From: Simmondsia chinensis
Lineage: Eukaryota; Streptophyta; Magnoliopsida; Caryophyllales; Simmondsiaceae
DNA length: 64,000 nucleotides
Direction of reading: 5' to 3'
Assembly: GCA_018398585.1 (NCBI GenBank)
Contig: JAGTTD010000015.1
Coordinates: 25,687,478-25,751,477 of the forward strand
The translations under genes were made by a program, and so were the position numbers. Positions 33,889-45,842 of the stretch are shown piece by piece. Position 1 is the first letter of the stretch; every line of letters starts with the position of its first letter. The notes below the pieces were generated by a model that searched no databases, had not been told where the DNA came from, and saw only the letters and a program-made list of their open reading frames with translations.

Positions 33889-34655
33889 CTACCTACGCCA
33901 ATGGTCCTCCTTGTCAATTACCATGCCATCCTCAGCATGGAGTCCCTCAATATACAAATATTTGCTAGGTCTGTCACCCTTCCAACACTCGGCAGCACGG
34001 TGTCCCGTCTCTCCACTCTTGAAACAACGGGTTCTGAAACTACCCTCCAAGTCTTGATTTCTTGATTTGCCAAAGTTGGCGATTACCGTTTTCGTCTGAA
34101 CACCTGGGTTGGGAGGTACTTGAACCTGATCACGCCCGCTACTTTGACTACCCAAGTTCCACCAGTTTGATGTCACCTCTGTTGCTTGTCAACATTGAAA
34201 GCCCTTTGGTATGCTTTCGAGATTAAAAATATATCAAACATGTTTAACACCTCCTGTATAGACTCCTTCAATCTACTAGTATATCTATACGCTAGTTGCT
34301 CTTTCGATTCTGCCAAGTCATTCCTGGTGACCAGGCTATAGAACTCCGCTGTGTACTCCTCAACAGGCCGAGAACCATAACGTAAGCTCTAAAGGCGCTG
34401 ATACATCACCTTGGCATGATTATAAAGAAGGAAGGCGCTCCACATGTGCTTTTTCATCTTTTCCCATGTCTCAATCTTCGGTTTCCTTGTCAAAGCTAGG
34501 AAAGTTTCAACTATGGCCACCAGGCAGTGGCCTAACCCCATAATTGGGTGGCAATTAATGGCGCCTGTTTGTGCTTGGGGACCTCCTTGAAGTCGAGCAC
34601 TTCCTCCACCGCGGCAAGCCAATCCCAAAACTCCATTTGTGACCTCCACCAACAA
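33889..34655 (-). pseudogene. Ty3 gag fragments with a damaged zinc knuckle
   Basis: 34655-34389 holds part of the gag core (WEKMKKHMWSAFLLYNHAKV, YQRL). 34176-33889 holds the nucleocapsid, with CFKSGETGHRAAEC where CX2CX4HX4C is expected; the second Cys is Ser. Stops lie between. Confidence 0.7.
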
Positions 34656-34805
34656 ATTTCAAAATTTCAAACCGAAGCCCGGACTCCTACCTCTGTTCAT
34701 CAACGTAATCAGAAGCTCTGGTATTCGGCTGAGCTTTCCTCATGTGCCTTCCTAAATCTCAGCTTCTGGGAATGGGTTATGGAAGCTCTTGTCTGTATTT
34801 TTCTA

Positions 34806-34884
34806 AATAAACCATAATTTTTCAAACCATGAACCAAAGCAACCCATAAATTACGGTTTGGGTGGGGTTTGATTATGGTTTAAA
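34806..34884. repeat. Short inverted repeat, probable MITE remnant
   Basis: AAACCATAATTTTTCAAACC and GGGGTTTGATTATGGTTT face each other about 40 bp apart. No target duplication was seen. Confidence 0.4.
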
Positions 34885-35479
34885 CTACAGAGGAAGAGAA
34901 TATGTGACTTTAAGATTAATTGATTTTATTCACTCTAAAGGGATAGTACATGAATTTACTCCCCCTTATTCACTGACCTCAAATGGGATGGCAGTGTAAG
35001 AATAGGGACCACCACTTATATAACCACTTAGTTGCCCCAACAAATCTATGCAACTGCCTAAATGAATGGTCATGTTTAACACTGGTGAATGCTTGTGTAT
35101 ATTTATCTTCCCAACCCTAACTGTCAAACCCCTCTACCTCTACCATTGCGACCTCCACCAACACCACCGATTTCACTCTATCATCCTCCTTGTCATCGAT
35201 GCCACCGCCTTCCACTAAACATTTGCAAATATCATCCCCTCACCAGCATTGCCTCCACCATCCCAAACTCTACCCCTTCACTGCCACTCCCCCTAATAGC
35301 ATCAGCACCGCCACTGCCTGCCACCCTCACCACATCGCTTACATTACACACCACCACCTTCACCTCCAACCTTCAGTATTACCCTCATTTCCCTTCCACC
35401 CCCTAATCTCAACATGCTCTCCCTTCGGTCTATGGACATGTAAGCTTCTGAAGAGACAGTCTCCATATTAGTTGATGGC
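34885..35479. other. Spacer with C-rich low-complexity stretch
   Basis: 35095-35415 is rich in CCACC, ACCTCC and CCCTT runs and gives open frames of Pro/Thr/His composition. I see no gene motif. It may be the 5' UTR of the LINE remnant that follows. Confidence 0.4.
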
Positions 35480-37567
35480 TCCCCGGAGAATGACAAATTC
35501 TTTGTTTAAAGCTATTTTTCAAGACTTCAAATACGTTTGTTCCTTTTAAGAAAAGAGTTATGAAGCATCTTTCATATGGTTTTGTTAGGTTTCGCCTTCG
35601 GAGTGAAGCTGCTAGGGAAATTGAAAGTATTAATAGTAGATCAGTAACAAATTTCATGATTAGAGTGGACTGGGCCAAGCAAAGTTGGAGATTTTAATCT
35701 ACTTCTCACCATGGTAGGTCCAAGACATGGGTTCTTTGGTCTAATAGAAATACAAGATCCGATGCTACAACTGCCAACCATGTATGGAAAGATGCATCTT
35801 CAAGGTCTTAGATCAAGGATGTTAAGATTCAAAACTGTCCTAACATTATGGTGAGTAATACCAACAAGAGGGTGGAAGCCTGGCTGAATAGGTCATTAAT
35901 TGCACACACTTTTGATGGTGATACCCTTGATAATTTCTTCATGTTCATTACGAAGAATAACCTTCAAGGTTTGGTCCCTTAAGGGTCAAGCTCAAATGCC
36001 TTCATCATGGCTTGCGATTCTATTGAGTCTTTGGAATCATATCTCGGGCCCCGAAAACAGCTACTGCTTCGTAAATTCAAGGAGGTGTAGATACTTTGGT
36101 CAAAATTTTGGTACCTTGAACAAAAGAGTTTGGATTGAGATCCATGGGTTGGTAGTCCACTGCTGGTCGAAGGAGCGCTTCACAGGTTTTTGCTAAAATC
36201 TGGGGCAAGTTTATTCGAGTAGACGCCAAACTTCTGCAATGAGATAAGTTGACATTGCAAGGGTTCTTATTGTAACATGATTCCCATCAACGGTCAAACA
36301 AGTAGTCTAAGTACACTTCAACCGGGTATCTCGCTTGGTATTTGTTAAAAAAGGTGACTCTAAGATGATGTCAAATTGCTCCCGAAAAGTAATCGACTTC
36401 ATCGCCTCTTCTAGACTATCTTGGGAGTGGGCTACATCTTTTTAGCATAAGCCAAACATCAGATCTTGCATCACTCCATGATCACTTCCTTCAGCTGGTC
36501 ACGCCTTACTTCAGCAACCAATGGGCATCACGTGATATATTGTGGGGTTTCTTTGGGGCCCCATCCTAGGTTCATGATTGATAATATGAGTTTTAACGAG
36601 CGTAGAGTGGGTCAAATTACACTTCTCGTTGATGGTCAATTTATTGGTCGATGGGCCTAGGATTTCCACTGCCCACACCCGACCCTTCTTTATCTCCTTC
36701 CCCAGTTAGGCCCCTGATCACCAGCCTAAGAAGCTCGTCTTACCCTTGCCTTACCCTAGGTCGAGGGAGACTTCGACAACTTGATTGGGCCTCAGGACCA
36801 AACACTATCCCTTGAAATCCAAGTTGGGACACCATAAGTGATTATGATTCTAGGTCCCCAGGGCTTGAGTACCCACCAGGTGGACCTTCCTATGTGGATA
36901 AGAGTTCTTTAAGAAGTGTCTAGGTGCCACCTTTGGTGGAGTCTAGCAAGGTGAGGGTGAGAAGAAGGAAGGTAGTAACGTTACTTCAGGCCACTAACAT
37001 TTTTTCTTCAAAGAAGAGAGTCAGAGAGCACAAAAGCACAGGTTTAAAGAGCAAGTGAAACGAGACCTGCAATAATTCCTGAAAGATATGCATGTAACCT
37101 AAGAGTAGCGTGAAGAGATTGATCAAGACTTATGATAATTAAAGAAAGAAGAAGAAGATTGTGAAACGGATGAAAATGTTAAAAATGTTGATAAGCTTCT
37201 CACTACGAAGCGTGTACGGGAGCTCTAGAAAAAGCTTGGATTGATTTTCGATGATCATGAATTAGCTGTGGTTGAACACATTACATTGATGGATTAGGGT
37301 GTTGGTCGCCCTAACTCCCTATCAACCTCACTCTCAGCTTTGGTACATTGGCTCTTTCTCATGTTCCTAGTCCATCCTCTCAAGTGGTGGTTGTAATTAT
37401 GTAGCACTTGTTGGTTTTTGTGTGACTGTCCCACAATCTTGTTTTTTTGGTATGTTCTATTTTTCTATGTTTTGATCCCCATTTTGATATGGGTTGACTC
37501 ATGGCTCGTTCATACGAGGTGCGTATATTGTATTGCAGCTTTATCGCTAATTATCGGAAAAAAAACC
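35480..37567 (+). mobile_element. Decayed L1-type LINE remnant, ORF1 region
   Basis: In broken plus frames: an RRM-like part (VPFKKRVMKHLSYGFVRFRL, REIESINSRSV, MIRVDWAKQ), then DNFFMFITKNN and KRVWIEIHGLVVHCWS, the typical DUF4283-like part of plant LINE ORF1 with its W-x-G-x-P/V-x-H-W core. Further on are DDVKLLPKSNR and a Gly/Asp-rich end. Frame changes are frequent. The 3' end has ATCGCTAATTATCGG followed by A8 at 37560-37567, a possible poly(A) tail. Most of ORF2 is missing. Confidence 0.55.
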
Positions 37568-37768
37568 TTCTGGATTTGAAATATTGCATTATTCTCCAAC
37601 CAAATTCAAAATTTTTGGTGGATATGCTATTAGGTTGAACCATTTTGTAAAAACGATTTTATTCTCCTTTTAAAGCAAAAATATCTTTAAAAGCTGTTAT
37701 ATTTGAGAAAATAAATCTTCATTACTTTTTATACACGCTTTTTGCGTGCCGGCTCATGACTTACTTTT

Positions 37769-38523
37769 TGTTGATGTATTTTCAAAATATTTGTTGTATA
37801 ATATGTATATATTTGTGTTAAATGTTGTTTATATGTATATAAGATGTATTTGAGATTGTCCCGATACTTGTATGAGTGATTAAAGCATTATTGGGGGTGT
37901 GTGTCGACACATGGGCCATATGTGTCGACACAAAATCCTACAGAATGCAGGGGAGACAGCTGTGTGTCGACACACATGGCCCGTGTGTCGACACACAGCC
38001 CATTTCAGTAGCGCACGGAGGAAACCTATGTGTCGACACACAGGCTTACAGTAAGCCCGTGTGTCGACTTGTGTGTCAACACTCAACTTCGACCACAGGC
38101 CGGTTTTGACGGTTTTCTGCGCGGTTTCTTCCCGGTTCTTTTATATGTTTAGGCTCTTTGTTTTTGGGATATTCTTCAGACATTATATACAGATATTCTC
38201 CCCACTCATTGAAGTGAAAACAATATATGAATTTGTAGAGAAAAATCACAAGAGAGAAAGTTGAAGAACATCTTCTTTGGTTCTTGTGTTCTTTGTGAGA
38301 ATTTCCTAGGGTGTGTTCTCAAAAATCAGGCCAATCTCTAGACATCTTTATCAATCTCTCCCCATACACTTCTTCACTCCATATTTTGGTAGTTATTGTA
38401 TCCCCGACGATATTTTGTATACCGAAATAAGCTTTAAGGATAGTGATCACACGCCTCAACACTGAGATCGTTTGGATACCCGATTGCAAGGTTTTTGCAA
38501 GTATTTTCTGAATTTTTCTAACA
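37769..38523 (+). repeat. 5' LTR of the copia element (755 bp)
   Basis: Carries an array of TGTGTCGACACA palindromes at 37899-38080 (six complete or partial copies) and a 57-bp segment absent from the 3' LTR. The segment lies between two CACAGG hexamers, which suggests the 3' LTR lost it by recombination between them. Transcription signals were not resolved. Confidence 0.93.
37899..38080. repeat. Palindrome array in the 5' LTR (SalI core GTCGAC)
   Basis: Six occurrences of GTGTCGAC, five in near-perfect palindromic context TGTGTCGACACA, at irregular spacing of about 20-60 bp. The 3' LTR has five at 43171-43317. Irregular spacing and symmetric sites argue for protein-binding or hairpin sites rather than a satellite. 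Confidence 0.9.
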
Positions 38524-38553
38524 ATCTTAAGGCTTAGTTTTCTGATTTGGGTT

Positions 38554-41500
38554 ATGGCTTCATCACTAAGGGAGATGACATCCAATTTTGTGAAATTGGA
38601 TCGGTTTGATGGGGGAAATTTCCGACGGTGGTAGAGGAAGATGCATTTTCTCATAACAACGCTGAATGTGGTGTATGTCCTGAATACACCGTCTCCATCC
38701 CCCGTTTCTGAGGAGGATGAAACGCTGGCTGAGCAAAGGGCAAGACTGAAGTGGGAAAACGATGATTACATTTGTAGAGGGCACATCTTGAATGGGATGA
38801 CCGATGCCTTGTTTGACATTTACTCTAACATGTCAACCGCGAAGGAACTATGGGACTCACTTGAGGCTCGTTACATGGCCGAGGATGCAACAAGCAAAAA
38901 ATTCCTGATTAGTCAATTTAATAATTATAAGATGATTGATGATCGTCCTGTCATGGAGCAATTCCATGAAATAGAACGTATATTAAAAAATTTTAAATAA
39001 CATAATATGAATATGGACGACACAATCGTTGTTTCTTCCTTAATTGACAAATTTCCTCCCTCTTGGAAAGATGTAAAGAAAAATTTAAAACATAAGAAGG
39101 AGGATATGTCAATTGAGGAACTCGCTAAACATTTACGTATTGAGGAAGGTTATACGGTGCAAGATGACAACAAAGACCGCCCGAGTGATGTTGGTAAAAT
39201 CAACGTCGCAGAGGAAGGCCAATCTAGTAAGGGACCAAAGAGAACCGGACACTTCCAAAAGAAGAATAAGCACAAGAGGCCGAAAGTGGTTTGTTGGGAG
39301 TGTCAGAAGCCCGGTCATATGCGAAAAGACTGTTATCGCCTTAAAAAGAACAAAGGCAAGGGGCTTGATCATCGCATTAAAAATTCGAACGAGAGGTTCG
39401 TGGCGATGATTTCGGAAGTCAATCTAATCGAGAGTGATAATTCTTGGTGGATTGGCTCGGGGGCCACGAAGCATGTATGTAAGGATAGGGGGTTCTTCTC
39501 CACTTTTGAGCCCATGGACAACGGAACTGAGTTGTTCATGGGAAATGGGGCGTCGGTACCGGTTAAAGGGAAGGGAAAAATTGACTTATTTTTCACATCC
39601 GGAAAAACCCTTACTTTAACCGATGTATGCTTCGTTCCCGATGTTAAGTAGAATCTTGTATCGGGTGGCCTGTTGAATAGGTTTGGGTTCAAGTTGGTCT
39701 TCAAGGCCGACAAGTTTATTTTGTCAAAGGGTGGTGTATTTGTTGGGAAAGGATACCTATGTAATGGTATGTTTAAACTAAATGTTAATAATAAGATCGT
39801 TGATTCTGTTTATATGCTTGATTCGTCGTTTTTATGGCATTATAGACTACGTCATGTGAATTTTCGTAGACTACATGAAATGGATAATTCTTCGTTGCTT
39901 CCTCACTTAGATAAAGTTGTTGACAAGTGCAAGACTTGTATGCTAACAAAAATAACGAAATCTCTATTTCCTTCTGTGCAAAGAGAAACTAATCTACTTG
40001 ATCTAGTCCATAGTAACTTATGTGACTTCAAGCGAACACCGAGTTTGGGTGGAAAGAATTACTTTGTTACCTTTATCGATGATTATTCAAGATTTTGTTA
40101 TGTTTATTTGATAAGTAACAAAGACGACTCGCTTGATAGGTTTAAAGCATATAAAGCAGAATCTGAATTACACTGTGAAACCTTCCTCAAGCGTTTAAGG
40201 TCGGATCGTGGTGGCGAATACTACGATCCTAAATATTTTGAATCCACGGGAATAATACATGAAATAACTGCATCTTATATGCCACAACAAAATGGCGTGG
40301 CTGAGAGGAAAAACCGGACTCTAACTGAGATGGTTAATTCCATGTTATCTTATTCCGGTCTCAGTGACGGATTTTGGGGTGAGGCTATGTTAACGGCCTG
40401 TCACATATTAAATAGAGTTCCAAACAAGAGAAATAAAATAACTCCATATGAGTTGTGGAACAAACGAGCCCCTAATTTATATTACCTAAAAGTGTGGGGG
40501 TGTAGGGCAGTTGTTAGAGTCCCTGAACCTAAACGGAAAAAATTAGGTGAAAGAGGCGTTGATTGCATCTTTGTGGGTTATGCGTCTCATAGTAAGGCAT
40601 ATCGATTCTATATTGTTGAACCTAATGATTATATCAACGTGAATACGATAATAGAATCAAGAGATGCAATATTTGATGAGAATCGGTTTACTTCTATCCC
40701 TAGACCGAGGGATTATGTACCGGTTGAGATTGACACGCAAGTGTCTAATGACATTGTTCGTCATGAGAGGGAGAATGTCCCTGATAGTGCTCTAGAACTC
40801 CGAAGGAGTAAGAGAGCGAGGAAGGAGAAATCCTACGGTTCGGACTTCTACACGTATTTGGTAGAAAGTTCAAGGAACGATGTGGACCAAGTGGTTCCAT
40901 ATTGTTGCATCATGGAAGCTGATCCCATGACGTTTGATGAGGCGATGAGGTCTCATGATGCCTCGTTTTGGAAAGAGGCTGTAAACGATGAAATGGATTC
41001 CATTTTAGGTAATAATACCTGGATTCTTGTGGACCTTCCACGAGGAAGTAAACCCATCGGGTGCAAATGGATCTTCAAAAAGAAGATGAAAGTCAATGGA
41101 TCAATTGACAAATTTAAAGCCCGATTGGTGGCTAAGGGATTCACCCAAAAACATGGGCTGGATTACTTTGATACCTATGCCCCAGTGGCAAGGATATCGA
41201 CGATAAGGGTACTTATTGCTCTTGCCTCCATTTTTAAACTAGTGATACACCAAATGGATGTCAAAACGGCATTCCTGAATGGTGAGCTAGAGGAGGAAGT
41301 ATACATGGAACAGCCAGAAGGGTTTGTTGTTCCGGGTCAAGAGAGAAAAGTGTGTAAACTCACACATTCTCTGTATGGGCTGAAACAAGCCCCGAAACAA
41401 TGGCACCAAAAATTCCATCAAGTTGTTCTAAACAACGGTTTCGTTATAAATGAATCGGATAAATGTATCTATAGCAAGTTTGATAATGGCAAAGGGGTCA

Positions 41501-42474
41501 TTATATGTTTGTTTGTCGATGACATGCTGATATTCGGTACTGATATGGAACAAGTAGAGAGGACCAAACGGTTTCTCTCTGAAAACTTTGCTATGAAAGA
41601 CATGGGTGAGGCGGAGGTGATCCTCGGTATTAGAATTGTAAGGAATGGTAATTCCATTTCCTTGACACAGTCTCACTATATCGAAAACGTGTTGAAAAGG
41701 TTCCATTTCTTTGACTGTGCACATATATCAACACCAATGGATCCTACTGTGAAATTAGTACCGAATGGGGGTGCTCCAGTGGCACAATTGGAGTACGCTC
41801 GAGCTATTGGCTGTCTCATGTATGCCATGACAAGCACTAGGCCTGATATTGCCTTTGCTGTTGGAAAGCTGAGTAGGTATACCAGCAAACCGAGTAAGTT
41901 GCACTGGAATGCAGTGCACCGGGTACTAAAGTACCTCAAGAAGACTATGGATTATGGTCTCAATTATGTTGGGTATCCTCCTATTTTGGAAGGATATACT
42001 GATGCAAGTTGGATCTCCGATGTGGAGGATCATGCATCCACAAGTGGATGGGTATTCCTGTTTGGTGGGGGTGCGGTTTCTTAGGGTTCCAAGAAACAAA
42101 CTTGCATATCTGACTCTACAATGGCGGCGGAGTTTATAGCTCTCGCTTCTGCGGCTAAAGAAGCCGAGTGGTTAAAGGATCTCTTGTATGAGATACCTTT
42201 GTGGCCGAAGCCGATTTCTCCTATTTCTATCCATTGTGATAGTCAGGCTACGCTTTCTAAAGCATATAGTGAAGTGTATAATGGGAAGTCCAGACACATT
42301 GGTGTGAGACATAGTATGGTGAGACACCTTATTCGGGAAGGTGTTATCACTGTGGACTTCGTGAGAACCTGTCAGAATCTAGTGGATCCATTTACTAAAG
42401 GCCTGGCTAGAGATTTGGTTTTGAAAACAAATGAAGGGATGGGGTTGAAATCTGTCATAATTAGTCACCCATGA
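38554..42474 (+). pseudogene. Copia Gag-Pol polyprotein with four in-frame nonsense codons
   Basis: One continuous frame of 1306 codons, no frameshift. Internal stops: TAG 38632-38634, TAA 38998-39000, TAG 39649-39651, TAG 42082-42084; normal stop TGA 42472-42474. Domains in order: gag; zinc knuckle CWECQKPGHMRKDC (about residues 247-260), an intact CX2CX4HX4C; protease WWIGSGATKHVC, where the catalytic Asp of DSGA is Gly; integrase with HX4H...CX2C (CKTCML) and core DDYSR, SDRGGEYY and GVAERKNR; reverse transcriptase with FVDD at 41512-41523; RNase H with AEFIALASAAKEAEW and SRHIGVRH. The missing protease Asp and the stops make it inactive alone. Confidence 0.93.
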
Positions 42475-43041
42475 TAGGCCCTCAACTCGACGCCTAGTAT
42501 GACTCTAGGTCTCGAGTTCAATGAGAGAGACTTGTCATCTGTGTGACTGCAAGCACTAAATGAGTTTGTCTCCATCCCGAGTGTGAAGTGCTTGATACCT
42601 ACGTTAGTGATTATAGAAGGATGAGCAAATGCTCTTAATGGACCTGGTTTTAGAACTTATTGAATGTCGCATCGTAGGGGAATGATCAATGAGGTCCACC
42701 TTAGTGAGTGTTGAAGTTTGGCCGCTTCAAAGGGGTGATTTTTGACAAGGGTTTGGCCCTGAAACACTCACGAAGGGTACAGGACACAAGGCCATAAATG
42801 TGTTGATCTGGGAGGTGTAGGGTGTGTACGGGGAGTACGCCTTGTGCGTGATTAGATAGTCGGTTAGTCAAATGGGTTGTATGGTTCAAAGCTTGGTCTA
42901 CCATTTTCGATCCGATTAACTGTATGGTCTTTTCACTAGCTGGGGGTTCAATCATGAGACACCCTCATTGATGCATAATAAGGCCTCCTTTAAACGAGAT
43001 GTCACTTTGAGATTGGTTGTATTTTGAAAATGGTAGGGGAT

Positions 43042-43739
43042 TGTTGATGTATTTTCAAAATATTTGTTGTATAATATGTATATATGTGTGTTAAATGTTG
43101 TTTATATGTATATAAGATGTATTTGAGATTGTCCCGATACTTGTGTGAGTGATTAGAGCATTATTGGGGGTGTGTGTCGACACATGGGCCATATGTGTCG
43201 ACACAAAATCTTACAGAACACAGGGGAGACAGCTGTGTGTCGACACACATGGCCCGTGTGTCGACATACAGCCCATTTCAGTAGCGCACGGAGGAAACCT
43301 GTGTGTCGACACACAGGTCGGTTTTGACGGTTTTCTGCGCGGTTTCTTCCCGGATCTTTTATATGTTTAGGCTCTTCGTTTTTGGGATATTCTTCAGACA
43401 TTATATACAGATATTCTCCCCACTCATTGAAGTGAAAAAAACTTATGAATTTGTAGAGAAAAATCGCGAGACAGAAAGTTGAAGAACATCTTCTTTGGTT
43501 CTTGTGTTCTTTGTGAGAATTTCCTAGGGTGTGTTCTCAAAAATCAGGCCAATCTCTAGATATCTTTATCAATCTCTCCCCATACACTTCTTCACTCCAT
43601 ATTTTGGTAGTTGTATCTCCGAGAATATTTCGTATACCGAAATAAGCCTTAAGGATAGTGATCACACGCCTCAACACCTGAGATCGTTTGGATACCCGGT
43701 TCTCAGGTTTTTGCAAGTATTTTCTGAATTTTTCTAACA
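43042..43739 (+). repeat. 3' LTR of the copia element (698 bp)
   Basis: Aligns end to end with 37769-38523 except for the 57-bp gap and scattered substitutions (for example TATGAGTG against TGTGAGTG). Five GTCGAC palindromes remain. Confidence 0.93.
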
Positions 43740-43744
43740 CTTTT

Positions 43745-45762
43745 ATGGGTGCACCTGTTTTATATCGCGACTCACGTTGCTAAATATTGAAAAAAATTGA
43801 GGTATATTTGATAATTTGAGGCTACTTTGCATTAAGGATGTGTTTGTGCTGCGATTAGGATTTTGAATGCTCATTTGGCACAAATACTTCTCATAATTCT
43901 CATTTAAATCCAATATAAAATCAGAAAAGAAGTTTGGCGAAATCTATTATAAATCCATCCAAAGATAGTCTGACAATAATGCATTAGTTCTAGTTCTAGT
44001 GTTTATATGTCATTCATGTCGTTTTAGTGAGTGACTTTCACCGTTAAAGCTTTTAAATTATTAAAATAAAGAATGGCTATATATCTTTGCAACAAAACCG
44101 AAAGGAAGTAGTTATTATCATGGTAAAGTTGTTATTGCTAGAGAAATCGTATGACTTATAAATACTAAAAGCCACAAAATACCTTAAAAATAACGATCTT
44201 GCTTTTGCAATAATATTATCCTGTCAAAAAGGGCTTCACTATTGATTGCAACATCTTTCATCATGTCACCTTTTTGTTTATCACTTATAATTCTAGTTAC
44301 TTTTAATCAATTTGATACCTTCTTTTTAAAACCTATCTAATTACCCATCTTATATGTAGTTAAGGTCATGTTCGGCATAGGCGTATAATTGAATAACCAA
44401 GTTGCCTCGCAAGTTATAAAACTCAAAACATTTAGTTATTTAGAGCTCGAGTCGAGCCAAGTTATTTTGTTTAGCTTAACAAGCTGATCATCAACTTTGT
44501 TGAAGCTCGAGATCATAGGCTCATGAGCCTAGACAAGCCTAACCTCAAGCCTATTTTGATACAATTTACTAGGCTAATTTTTCCTAATCGAGCAAGTTTG
44601 AACCTAAATGATTTGTGCTGGAACCTAAACAAACCCCAACTAATACGAGCTTGGATCCCAACACCACAGTGGCTTGCTTAATTGTAATTAGGCCCAATCT
44701 TATACGAGTATAAATAAGGGGGCCTTAGGAAGGAGAGAGAGTGTGTGATTAATGTATCGTGCTCTTGCCTATCTCTTCCTATACTGATTTCTCTACTTCT
44801 TCCCCTTAATTGTGAATGCCAAATAGAGAAATATACTGCAAAATTATCCCAAGTTTGCATTGATTCTTTTGTTTGGTTGTAATGGATTGGATTGATTGTT
44901 GTGCGCTGGAGCTAGATTGCAACACAAACTAGCTCAGATTGAGCTTAAATTACCCTAATAAGTTGACCATGACTCAGAGCTCTTCGAGTTGTAAGCTAAC
45001 CATAGTGAGTCAAGCTTGAGGTATTGAAGACCTGAAGACAAGTTTAGGCTTGGCTTACTCGGCTCATATACACCCCTAGTTTTGCAAATGGAACCGGAGC
45101 TTTGAAATTTAGACTAAAATTAGAATTAGAGTATAGAAGTTCCATTATGTTATTTAATTGACCTATTGGAATCACAATTCCACATATAAATTCCATGGAA
45201 CTGGACTTTAATTAAAAATCACTCATTCCAATTCTTTGGGATGAGGAAATGAAATATCAAATCCATATTATCTCCACTAATTCAAAACCTATAATGACTC
45301 AACTTAATTCACATAAAACACAAATATAAAGTGAAAGACCAGCCTGATCCTAAGTTTTATCCAAGACTCAAAATGACCCAACCTAAGTCCCTCATACTCA
45401 AAATAACCTGACCTAATCAAGCTCAAAGTCCGAACTACTCCAATCTGGTTAAACCAAAATCAAAGATAGCTCGAACACAAAATAATCTAACTCCACTAAA
45501 ACTCGATACGCTTTAAATAAAAAATAATTCAACTTGTTTGAAACCTGACACTAGCTATATAACCTAAAATTCTAAATAATCCAACTCACTGACTTGAAAC
45601 TAGAGATGACTCAAATTATTACGATTTTTTTTCAACAAACTACTATTCCAATCTTTCAAATTTTTTATTAAACACCAACAGAACCTAGATAATATTATGC
45701 TGTTCCTATTTTTCTTTTATCAATTCAAATAATATTTAAGTTATTTTTGTCTATTTCTAGAG
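43745..45762. other. Intergenic, no gene; relics only
   Basis: AT-rich. 44440-45070 has scattered GAGCTCGA/CAAGCTTGA phrases and ends near CTCATATACACCCCTAG, which resembles the outer end of a plant hAT-type element, but no second end was found. No coding region is supported. Confidence 0.4.
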
Positions 45763-45767
45763 TTTAA

Positions 45768-45833
45768 GGCTCATAGTCTAGTGGTTGAATTCCTAGTTGT
45801 CATAGAGGATATTAGGGTTTGAATCCCCACTAA
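45768..45833 (+). other. tRNA-like sequence with A and B boxes (SINE head or tRNA pseudogene)
   Basis: GGCTCATAGTCTAGTGGTTG contains an A-box-like AGTCTAGTGG (45775-45784). AGGGTTTGAATCCCC (45813-45827) is a good B box. Spacing is normal for a tRNA, and TTGTCAT in the middle resembles an Asp(GTC) anticodon loop, but acceptor-stem pairing fails. It lies just left of a minus-strand 5S SINE. A functional tRNA gene is unlikely. Confidence 0.55.
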
Positions 45834-45842
45834 TACATCCCA

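Larger units (their letters stand above)
29690..34790 (-). mobile_element. Decayed Ty3/gypsy retrotransposon with a nested hAT-type element
   Basis: Minus-strand order is gag (about 34655-33890), protease/spacer, reverse transcriptase (33430-32480) and integrase (31720-30076), the Ty3 order with integrase last. A purine-rich tract (about 30055-30035 on the minus strand) and following sequence down to about 29690 look like the start of a 3' LTR. No intact 5' LTR was found. Many stops and frameshifts; not functional. A 563-bp hAT-type element interrupts integrase at 30373-30935. Confidence 0.75.
37769..43739 (+). mobile_element. Full-length Ty1/copia LTR retrotransposon, 5971 bp
   Basis: 5' LTR 37769-38523 and 3' LTR 43042-43739, both starting TGTTGATGTATTTTC and ending TTTTTCTAACA (TG...CA). 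A perfect 5-bp target duplication CTTTT occurs at 37764-37768 and 43740-43744. A polypurine tract (GGTAGGGGAT) stands before the 3' LTR. The inner part is one polyprotein frame with integrase before reverse transcriptase, the copia order. The LTRs show about twenty single differences by eye plus a 57-bp difference, so insertion is fairly recent but not new. Confidence 0.95.

Noticed and set aside
35089..35471. Proline/threonine/histidine-rich open frames of 93-105 codons
   Set aside because: C-rich low-complexity DNA open in overlapping frames; no motif, no splice or promoter context.
37899..38080. CRISPR-like array because of repeated palindromes
   Set aside because: Plant nuclear DNA inside a retrotransposon LTR, irregular spacing, repeated in the other LTR, no cas genes.
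45768..45833. A true tRNA-Asp gene
   Set aside because: A and B boxes fit but the acceptor stem does not pair and the anticodon stem is poor; more likely a SINE head or pseudogene.
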